Below, in pieces: positions 13,583-26,510 of a stretch of 64,000 nt of DNA. Source of the stretch: Seiridium cupressi. Taxonomy: Eukaryota; Ascomycota; Sordariomycetes; Amphisphaeriales; Sporocadaceae. Position 1 is the first letter of the stretch, and each line of letters opens with the position of its first letter. The DNA lies in contig JARVKI010000010.1 in assembly GCA_036674765.1 (NCBI GenBank), positions 1-64,000 on the forward strand. Reading direction: 5' to 3'. The notes beneath the pieces were generated by a model, which was given only the letters and a program-made list of their open reading frames with translations, had not been told where the DNA came from and did not search any database. The position numbers and the translations under genes are program-made.

Positions 13583-15571
13583 TTCCGAATCTGCGGCGGA
13601 AAGGAAAATCAAATTTAAAATCTGGAGTTTCATGGCGATTTCTTGGTTGGGCTGGCCAAAAAAAATCTTATTAGTTATTTGTTGTATATGATGCTCACTT
13701 CGTATTTATGACTTGATGATCATGGTATTTTCCAAAATTCCGTGGGGATTTTGGTCGTAAAGTCCGAGATCCGATCCGCCTTCCCTCATTTCCTCCCACG
13801 TTGACCCTATTCCTGTCTGCAATGGAAGAACTCACATCACACGGACCTAAACCCCATGTCTGCAGTCCACCCTGTGGTGTTGGTGGTGGTGACATCCGAA
13901 TGCAACGACGCCGCATGTAGCGTCGGATGTGAGATTGTGACCATGGGAACGGCATGGCATTTGACCAATGAGTCACGAACTCGGTGGGCCTTTGCCAGTG
14001 CTGCTATGTGCACAGCTGGACCACATAGGCGAGGCGAGGAGTATTTGCTAGGCCGCATGGGGTGTTTTTTTCGTGGATTCTTGTATATGCCCTCTAACAA
14101 GCGTATGGAACTCCATGGTTATACGAATGAAACGGCATGGAAAAAAAAGGGACGATGAGCCATTCTTATAAGTGGCCCCTATTGATATTTGAACTAGGGT
14201 GATGAGTAAGGTGGTACTCTCGATATCGGACTTTGGAGCCGTGTTCTCAACAGTTCGAGGGCTTGCAGATATGGTGCGTCAATATGGAATGTAGTTGCAA
14301 ATCATTGGACAGGTAAATTACCAGTGAATTAACGGGAACCTCACTGGCATACTCCTTACGCCGCCATACAAGGGGATGTAGGTTTTTATCCTGGACGACT
14401 CGGTGCCACTATGATCCACTGCAAGGCAGTCCAGCTCCATGCTGTCCAGGAGATGGCATTGGTCTCGGCCTGTTAGCTAGGGCATGGAGAAACGTTCGGT
14501 GGCTGTAGCGTAAGGGGAAGCAACAGTTATATCGATTCATGATATTTATGCTCGAGCTCCACGAGTGCTTATGGAGATCTGATGGCAACTGGGTGGTTTC
14601 GAGTATCATCCAGCATCACGGGCTGAACAGCCGGAGGCACAGGGGGTTGGAATTCCCAATCTTCATTATGTGTTATTCGCTGTTTTTACAGCCAAACTAT
14701 CGTAGTCCCGGTGCTGCCCCCCACGGTATACTGCCATGCGGAACACTTCCTGTCATCTGCGCGAAGCGAGTACTCGGGCGGAGATCTCTGATTATACTCT
14801 GCCATGACCAAATCCTTATGTTACCTCCCACACAGCCGGCCTTGCTTGTGCTGATCGTAATACTCGGACTGGCTGAAATACTATATGAAGTTCCTATCCA
14901 GTCGGGATTCTCTACTGCGAGCAGTGTTGAGACCACCTCTCATTCACTGTTGTTGCTACCACCCTGAAGCTAGCTTACAAGGCCACGGTATTGACCACCT
15001 GGTTACGAATCATATGTCGCTGCCATATCTGATTTGCATCAACTCCTAGTCGTGCTGGCCGTAGGGCATTCGGGGAGCCTGCACGCTACACACGTCAACC
15101 ATGGTGGCTCTTCTAAGGCTAGGATGTCGGTAGTGTCTGGAAGTTGACTCTTCCCCTAATATACCTAGCTAGACCTACGATGAAGTATCTTGAATACAAG
15201 CCCGAGAGGTTCTACAATGACCAAGTGATAACTAGACTTGACGAGCTGATCACGCGACATGATCATTCTCGACTACCTTCTCCATGCTGTATCGAGTCAC
15301 CACGCAATACAGCAACGCATCCTCGCACCTTCCGGAAGCCAACCACCCGCTGTGATTCATGGGCGGCATTCGCGACCGCGCAACTCAATCTGTCTGAGCA
15401 TTAGGGAAGAGCCTGCGCTGTTGAAACTCGAACTACAAAGCCAACTCAATCCAACCAACTCAACCAAACCCAAGATACCACACCACATTCTCCATAATAT
15501 CAGCCCATCGGCAGACAAACAACGCAAAGTAGCAGGCATATACCAACCCTAACTCGTACGAAACACCAAAA
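13583..15571. other. Intergenic region, about 2 kb
   Basis: No convincing gene. Two plus-strand open frames (13856-14158 and 14539-14967) lack recognisable motifs, start context or splice partners. The 3' flank of homocitrate synthase occupies the first part. Confidence 0.5.
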
Positions 15572-16026
15572 ATGAAGTTCCACTCAGCAATCACCCTTCT
15601 CGGCGGCCTATCATCCTTGACTATGGCCAAGCCCACCACTAGAATCAATAATCCCAATATTTTTACCATGGTCAAAACCTGCGGGGCAACCGGCCTATCG
15701 GGCGCCTGTTCCGTGGACATAAACACTAGCAAGGAGTTCTGCCGTACGTAACCCCAACCTACATCAGGAAACTCGTGCTGACTTCAAGCCTACAGAGAGC
15801 ACGGCCAGAGTTGGACTGTACCATGGATTTCAGTCAATCCAGGTATACGACCACTTCCAGTGTGATGTCTATACGTAGGTTTTTGTCAGACCATGCGCCC
15901 TCCGGGCATTTTGGACTGACCAGTGGTAGTGACCTTACCTGTAGCGGCACCAGTATGCATCTCGAGACTGGTACATACCCCAAGGTTGGGATCACTGGGA
16001 ATTCCTATCGTTGCAGCCCCATCTAA
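15572..16026 (+). CDS. Small secreted six-cysteine protein
   Basis: Three exons, 15572-15743, 15796-15874 and 15924-16026, join in phase to 117 aa; both introns are about 50 nt with GTACGT/GTAGGT donors and ACAG/CCAG acceptors. The product has a clear signal peptide (MKFHSAITLLGGLSSLTMA) and a mature part of about 98 residues with six cysteines (in KTCGA, GACSV, EFCQS, FQCDV, LTCSG, YRCSP), enough for three disulfides. No family is recognised. The size, secretion and even cysteine number are typical of fungal effector-like or antimicrobial small secreted proteins, but function is unknown. It is too fragmented to appear as one long open frame, so it is easily missed. Confidence 0.75.
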
Positions 16027-17177
16027 GCGAAATGAGAGAGTCACCTTGACAGGACGGCCGGCGTTTGTTCGATAGCCAACCTCGATAGATATCCAATAGA
16101 AAGAGCATCGGTTAGTTGATCATCACTCCATACCTGCTCTGGCCGAGCATGTGGCATGACCTACCCTTTCAGTCCGCCGAGAGGTTTCCTCCGATCACTA
16201 GTTGTAGAGACGCCAGGTACATCTCAAGAGATCCACACAGGTACACCCATGCGATGATTATAGAATTAACCACCTGGGTAGGAGAAGCCTGGCGCATATA
16301 AACCTTGGTGATTTTTTTGAGGGGTCAAGGAGCCCATCGTGGGGAGACCATAGGGGAAACTCAAGCCTTGGCCGGTTCTTCGATCTTTGAGACCCCCGGA
16401 GCCACATATATATCTTCACGAGAGGCCGCAGACGCAAGCCAAGTGATGCGAATACATGAGAAAGTCACCCGGTGTCCACTATTATGGGAAGACTGGGGGT
16501 GCGCATCTGGTGGTAAACCCAATATCCCCTCGTCCGCGACTTGTGAAAAGGGCGTACTTGATTCCAGAGCGGTCGGCTATTCAGTAACCTTGAGCGCTCA
16601 GGCGACTACTGAAGTTTGACGGGGGAACCTTCCAGACTTCATCCAAGCTTCGCCCTTGATGCTCTCACTGCAGGTACAATCCGCGAGAATAAAAAGAATG
16701 TGCGTACCCTAAGCTAACATAACAGGCAAGCAGCAGCAGTAGCATGTACAAGCGGCGTCACAAGCTGTCCAAATCTCTGGATCATTCGATCAAACCCACC
16801 TGGTTCCGACGACCGTGGATGGAACAAATATAGTTCTACGTCTTCCTCCCAAAAGACCAAGCTGTTCGATAACCCTTGTTTCAATTTGTGTAACACCACC
16901 TCCCACCACGAATGAGCGCACACAATCAGTGTCGGATGGACTCGGGCCCAAGAGGGTGGGGTGGGGTAAGAGACGACATGAGCATCTGCAATCTCCTCAA
17001 GCTTGGTCTGCAGCAACTCTCCTCCCACCTGCCACTGTAGTCTTGGAAAGCCGGACGGTCAGTCCTCTGAATCATACGTGGGAAGCGCTTATTGTCGATA
17101 TTTGTCGAGCCTGGTTATACTTCGTCGTAGTAATAACGTACTGGTGCGCTCCGGCCATACCTCATAGCGGCAGCGAC
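16027..17177. other. Intergenic region with one unexplained open frame
   Basis: Contains a TATAAA near 16297, followed by a plus-strand open frame (16305-16619) with a few cysteines but no signal peptide. No other coding signal is seen. Confidence 0.4.
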
Positions 17178-20269
<3,092 letters not shown>

Positions 20270-20492
20270 GTCACCGTCAGGGGACAAGGCTAGGGATTGT
20301 AGGTCTGCATGTGTTTATGAAGGAAGTCTGCCTATCGGTTATGACTGCGTTTCTCTATCTCCTGGGTGGTGGTGGGGTAATATGATATGGCCGCTACGTA
20401 ATGACAACCTTGTCGATTCATCTCAAGGTAGATGCAGCTCGCGTCCCTTCCTTTGCCGGGTGCCATGTGGGCATATCCATGATGGATCATAC

Positions 20493-22925
20493 TTAATACT
20501 TGAAGAGCCGTGCTTCGCCAGACATCTTTGAGTTTCTCCAGCCATAATAAACACGAAGCATCACACATCCAACGGCCACCATAAATAGCAACGCGGCGTT
20601 TGTCCAGTGGCCGGTCGGATACCCAATCGTGGCCTCATCCGCCTTGTATATCCAAACACCAACAATCTGCCCTGGCGCCCCTCCCAGTCCGATATTCAAG
20701 GCAATAGCTAGACCCACTGATGCGGTACTGAAAATGTTCGATGAGAGCCAGCCAAGCAGGGGCGGGATACAGGCAAAGGCCCCAGAAGCCGCGACTATGA
20801 GGCACCCGTAACGCGATGAATAGTGATCAGCTGGCAACACGGCTGAGACTAGGAATCCAAGCTAGCAAGAAAGGTCAAGTGTAAGTCATTAATGAGCGGG
20901 ATGCAGGTAAATGGAGGCTTACAGCTCCTAAAGTCGCCAGAGCTGCCGAATGCAGACCCCGAGCATTGAAACGGTCGGCTGACCATGATGTCTGTCACTT
21001 GTCAATAACATTGAATTGGTTATACTAGTGCGCTCTAGTCCTTTTATGCGGAAACGCCATCAGGGAGGCGCGTGGTATCAAGAATGAATGACTTACAATA
21101 ATCTGAACAACTGTTTACCGGCACGTTAGTTCAGTCCGAGACCTCGACACGTCACACGAGAAACAACTCACCATAAGCCACGGCGTACTGCAGGTATGAT
21201 GTTAGCAAGGTATCCTTATTCGTGAATAAAACCAGTAGAATTCAATCCTGCCAGTTTCTAGCCGCAGAGGTAGACGGCACGGGGAATCACTCACCGGGGG
21301 GACGGTCATCAGTTGAGCCTGGAGGTCCTTATAGCCTAGACCGGCGGTGATCGAAGGTGTGAACAAGGATAGAGAACTGAACGGAACCGATATGCCAAAG
21401 TACACTTTGCACTCTGTTAGCCACCCAACAGCGCTAAAATTTGGAAGCAGGCAGAAGGATTACCGAGATAGTGTCCCCAGAGCCTCAGATCTCCGAGTGT
21501 GGCCTTGGCATCCGCCCATTTCATCCCACCATCGTGGCCTTTGCTGCCCTCAAGGCGAAGACGATTCGCTGCGAGGGTCTTTTCGGCAGCTGTCAACCAT
21601 TTCACATCTTCAGGGTAGTCCGGCAATAAAAGCCAGACCGCAAGAGCGGATAGGCACGAGGGAGCACCTTCAATAATGAACAACCACCGCCAGGCGGACA
21701 ATCCGCCTGCTTGGTTCATATGGCCAACACCATAGGCAATAGCCCCACCGAATGCTCCAGCCAGCGTTGCCGACGCCAGGATGAAGGCAACTCGAAGACT
21801 TCGTTCCGACGATGTGTACCAGAACGTCAAATAGTAGACAAGGCCAGGGAAAAGGCCCGCTTCAAAGACACCCAGGAGAAACCTGACAACCGTCACCGAT
21901 GCGTAATTGTGGACACCGCCTAGCCCCATGGTACACGCTCCCCACGCTGGCAATGGTCAGAAATACTGCTCATAACTGGGCTTGGGTAGATCCCCTGAGC
22001 GAATGCCTACCGAACATCACTAACACCGAATGTTAGTAAATCCTTCTCCGGGTATGTTTGGTAAGTGAGGGGAGTTAAAAGGGATATGACAAGAGCAGAA
22101 ATGTCCAGAATAAGTAACCTCCAAATGGGCTATAAAGGATATAGGGAGAACCTGGAAATTGCTTACAGAACCCAATCCAGCGTGATGGCTTGAGCCGTTT
22201 CAAAAGAATGTTGGAAGGTACCTGCGGTGTATTAGTATCTTCTATTCGCCAACGAAAACCTCCACCCCAAAATCAAGTTCTCGCGTTGTCCGCCATTAAC
22301 TAACTTAGGACGACATTATCAAAGGAACCTAGGTAGAGAGACGTACCCTGGATTCAGTCAGCGCTAGTACATGAAGTCCCGCCTATTTACTCGTCCGTGC
22401 GGAGTTCATGTACTCACTCAAACAGTCCGTATGCAACAAGGAAGACCATCAGGGCAATAGTATACTGATAGTTTGACATTCCAGTCTCGGTGAGCAAATC
22501 ATTGTGTGTAGCCGAGTTCATAATCTTAGCATTCCCTGTTGTCCGTAATCCTTAGTTGTGCTTGTTGGGAGGGGTTATGGAGGAGGTGCCACTCTTGAAA
22601 GGCGCGTATCATCCATCGTCGAGTTTTGCAATTAGACTCGAGTGGTTCACGAGAGGTGTGATAGCGACTAACCTATGTTGGATCTATCCAGGTAACAGAG
22701 GAAATATATGCCAGCAGATAGAGGGATAATGCGCTTGTCTTGCCTCCAACGCAGTGCCCTTTCAGCACCCAAGTCAACGTGGGCTGGCTGTGATGACGGG
22801 CCAAGCGTGTCCGGAAGCTGTTGTGGTTAGCAAGCAGGATACCAACAATTACAAAGGGCCCGCTAGCAGCCTACTTCCTTCGGTCTTCCAAACTCAACAT
22901 CCTCTACTGAATCCTTCTCAGCCAT
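20493..22925 (-). CDS. MFS transporter, allantoate permease (Dal5/Tna1) type, possibly frame-disrupted
   Basis: Eleven exons on the minus strand: 22925-22875, 22817-22673, 22535-22418, 22221-22167, 22019-22011, 21946-21464, 21413-21295, 21187-21172, 21110-21097, 20991-20923, 20861-20493. They give a 12-TM anion:cation symporter of about 480 aa with typical segments YLDRSNIGNAK, YGLFEVPSN, LKRLKPSRWIGF, WGACTMGLGG, RFLLGVFEAG and RWLFIIEGAP. All junctions are in phase except exon 3 to exon 4 (22418/22221): the donor TTTGA|GTGAGT and acceptor CCGCAG|GTACCT leave the frame exactly one base short. No alternative acceptor restores it. One exon is only 9 nt. Relatives import small organic anions (allantoate, nicotinate and others) at the plasma membrane; the substrate is unknown. 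It converges with the broken monooxygenase, which hints at a former catabolic pair. Confidence 0.8.
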
Positions 22926-24172
22926 GTTTGAGCTCAGGCCGTCTACTGGGTGTGTCTTTTGCGGTGCGAGGGACTAGGAGGGTACTCATTCAGCAATCAC
23001 GGTGACGGCTCGATGTGAGCAAGGACGAGATTTCGTTGGTGCAAAGTCGGGGAAAGATGTACTTATCGGACTTCAATCCATAGCTGTGGGATGCAGGGAT
23101 GGAACTGGGGAAGGGCTGGCGGAGAAGGTGGATAGACATGATATTAGTTTACTGGTGGGAACGAACCTATTGGTAGCGCTGGGGCACAGTCTTCCATGTT
23201 TAGTGGGCCAACCCCGTGAATCCAGTTAGCAGCAGTGGCTATGGCGCCAGCATTTAAAGGTAACTTGACTTCGCGTTATCCGTTGAATTCCCGGGTTAAC
23301 TTACGTGGAAGCCCCGGGGGGAGACCTTATGGATGTGCAAATCATGTCAAGGACATTGGCCATTACCACTTCTTCCACACCTACAAATGGATCGCACGGT
23401 TTGTTGTCCTCCGAGAGGGTTGACGCCTGAAGCTCACGACCCTATACTAGTTACTCGGTGCGTGGATACATGCGAGTCTCGTAGGAAAAACACGGAAAAG
23501 GGTGAATGGCCATTCAAGGACTATAAGCCTCGGAATCACTTTGAATAGAGCGGCTACTCACCGGGGAAATGCTAGAGTCAATGGCTTTCGTCTGCATTTG
23601 AGCTACCTATTGTCCGTTGCGTCGGGAATAAGTAACCCGCTATCGGACCACACTCTCCCGCAAAGCAGATTATATGGGGCTTTGTTCCTACGGTGAGCTA
23701 ATGCCGGAATCGCATTTGGACTTTGATCATTTGACAGCCATGGCGAGTAGCCTTGAGTCATGTGCCTGCCGAGAATTATTACCTCACTGACAACATGGCT
23801 TATCGTCTGGGACTATGCAGATTGATCTTATTAGTAATGTCTACAATTCAAGGCTTGGGTGTCGCCACGAAGTAGCAACTATGGAAGCTTTGTGGTGCAA
23901 CGATTCTGCATATAGTAGACTATTTTTCTACGACGCATCCGTAAGAAGTGCCCCAGTCACATTGCTGTCACTCACATATATATGGTGCTCTAGCCCCGAG
24001 CAGTATAGTACTTACATTTATTTATTTATTTATTGATGTTTGCCTGTCAAAGTTGCTTAGACACCCCTCGGCCGAGTCTTGTTATTTCATATAGTTCATA
24101 GCGGATTCTAGAATCGCTGCCACTTTAAAAAGCAACCAAACGCCCCCCACCCCCTTCCCTCAATGACAGGCG
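22926..24172. other. Intergenic region, about 1.2 kb
   Basis: Upstream of the MFS gene and downstream of the four-TM gene. Only short, motif-free open frames are present; nothing supportable is seen. Confidence 0.5.
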
Positions 24173-25798
24173 CTAGGAATTACCTGGAATATATCTGCTG
24201 TCCTTGTCCGAGGGCCCCTTCATGTTGGCGTATGTCGACTGCTGTGCTTGCTGTGCATTGCGGAGAAGTGCAAACGCAGGCTTCTGTAGGTTCGGAAGCT
24301 CAAAGTCACATTCGAACGCCGTGGCTGGCGAGTATGCCGTCATGTTTTCCCGCTCCCTCGATACGCTTGATAAAGGCTTTACAGCCAGGTAAGGCTCTGT
24401 CGCGTGTCTGGAGATCAGTGGTCTGGACCTTTGGGCTGGGTTGGCCGTGGTGCAGTGTGTTGTGGCTTTGTATTTCCCAGCGAAGCTTGATGGGGCTGAT
24501 GTGCCAGAGGAATCCTTCGAGGCTTTGGAATGGCGTGATGAAGAACATGTTAACGCTTCTGTAGAATCACCGCTTGAGCTATTTGTTAGTGTGCCCAATC
24601 CCGGAAGTTGTATGGACAAGCTGTTCCACTCCCTACGCCAACCGCCAGGGTAGTATACCGGCTGTGGAGGAGAGGTTGGTTGAAAGAGTTGCGCTGCCTT
24701 CTTGGTTTTGCCCAAAGATCCTGGCGCGAACCCCAGGGGTTCCTTGCCGGCGAATATATTCATGGCCGGATTCCTGCCCTCGCGGACGTATCTCTCTCCT
24801 GGTACGATCGGTTTCCGTATGAAATATGTAGGGTCTGATCTTATGGATTGAACATTGCCGGTACTGGCCTTTGGAGCGGCGGTCCCGCCTCTTTGCCCAG
24901 TCCAATGCACAGACTCACGCCGCGACATGCTCTCGTCGGCGACCAGGTCATCTGCGAAGGCACTTACACGACAGGTCAACAACGATGGCCGTGAGAGCCC
25001 AGTTGTTGCAAATGGTTTTTGATGCCTCTCGATCGTGCAGGATATGATGATAAATGAAGGTCTATCGAGATATCAGCAGGCAGTCCTATTTGCTGATTTC
25101 GGGGATAGCTGTACAGTGCACCGGTACATATCAGCAAGTTCACTACGACACCTGCGGTTAGTAATTCCTCCCTCAAGCGCGTTCGACGAATTACGGTGAG
25201 TTGAAGTCAATTTTACAAGAGCAGATATCCCCAGCCAGGACGTTGTCACAGCTCAAATTGGTTATAGGGGGCATGGTAACACCGAAAGTTGCTTACAAAT
25301 GGGCAGTTTGCCAGCTAAGCCTCCTAAGGTGAATGCCGTCGCAATCATGACCGCAGTGGCAATCAGAGCACACACCCATACGAAGATGGATAACCGGGCG
25401 ATGAGAATCGCGCTTGCATGCAGATAGTTGCCGTATATGTGAGGCGGCCCAGGCAGCGTTTTTATATAATCTCGCGAGGCTGCCCGAATATGCAACCCAA
25501 TGTATAATAGCGACAATAGCGCAGCATACAGAACAAAATCGCGCGAAAGACAGGCACCTTGCACCTCGACAGGATCTAGTATGAGAATGACTGCAAGCGC
25601 AATCCCTCCTCCAGAAGCGATGAAGAGGATGCATAGGGTTGCTAGGATGATCGAAGGCCTCTTTCTGCGCTTTTGCTCGTACCCAAACTTCTCAACAGAG
25701 CCGTAGACGAGTCGGGTTTCTTCGTCGTCACTGGAGAGTGATGACTGGCCCTTTCCGCGAGCTCTGGTCATTGTTTTAGCTGTCGCATAAAACGTCAT
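24173..25798 (-). CDS. Four-TM membrane protein with long disordered C-terminus, function unknown
   Basis: Three minus-strand exons: 25798-25297, 25151-25115 and 25061-24173 (37-nt middle exon), all in phase, 475 aa (466 aa from the alternative ATG at 25771). The cytosolic N-terminus is followed by TM1 (ILATLCILFIASGGG, about residues 50-75), TM2 (FVLYAALLSLLYIGLHI, about 85-105), TM3 (LIARLSIFVWVCALIATAV, about 130-160) and TM4 (VVVNLLICTGALPSFIIISC), the last assembled across two introns. The tail of about 280 residues starts with TCRVSAFADDL and is Ser/Pro-rich. I recognise this as a type of uncharacterised fungal membrane protein. The join through the 37-nt exon is a prediction based on phase and hydrophobic continuity. 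Confidence 0.7.
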
Positions 25799-26510
25799 TG
25801 TGCCTTGTCAAGTTGGAGTTGAGGCGCGTCAAATCTCGAAGACACTCTTGTTCACGCAAGCAAAACGCGAAAAGCAAAAGAGGCGCGTACATCAAAACAG
25901 ACGAACTGCGAACCCATGAACTGCGATTGCGGTTCTTAATTGCGGCCATTGATGGCCACTGCCCGGAATCTTGTGTATCATGGGTGAAGAACGAGACCGA
26001 ACATACGACGAGGTGGCATACTTCGATGTACAGTTGCCGAGGGGGCTAGCCCATTGGAAATTCGTGGCCGTCATGAAACAGAAAGAGCGGCGCGAGGTGA
26101 CTGGTGAGGCTGGTGAAGAAACAGGCCACATTAAAGGCCGGTACTGGAATGTGAGACACTGGTGACTCTGCTCCAGGAGACGGGGACTGGGACAAAAATG
26201 TGCCAACAGATATCGTGGGTGGGCTTGTCATGGCAATTTCGATTGGTTTGCAGTCAGCAATGCTCCGAAAAGGGGTGGATCGATATTCATAATGATATTC
26301 TACTAGTCATTCTCTAATTAGGGACTGGATTATATCTGCAGGATTGAAACAGGCGACAATAACGCTGAATACTCCTTTTCCAATGCCTATGATCCAAACT
26401 CCGACCATGGGACGCCGAGAAGTATGCGCGTCGCCGGTTTTAATTCAAGTCCAATGACAAAAGCAATGACAATACGACTGACTATGCACGGTGTCGATAA
26501 ACTCGCAGGA
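25799..26510. other. Intergenic region
   Basis: Between two minus-strand genes; promoter of the four-TM gene and 3' flank of the DPW-rich gene. No gene is seen. Confidence 0.5.

Noticed and set aside
14539..14967. 142-codon plus-strand open frame
   Set aside because: No signal peptide, domain, plausible start context or conserved-looking segment; it lies in a spacer with equally long chance frames.
23333..23420. Possible zinc-cluster (Zn2Cys6) start with CKSC near 23335
   Set aside because: The six-cysteine spacing of a Zn2Cys6 domain is not present and no downstream regulator domain is found.
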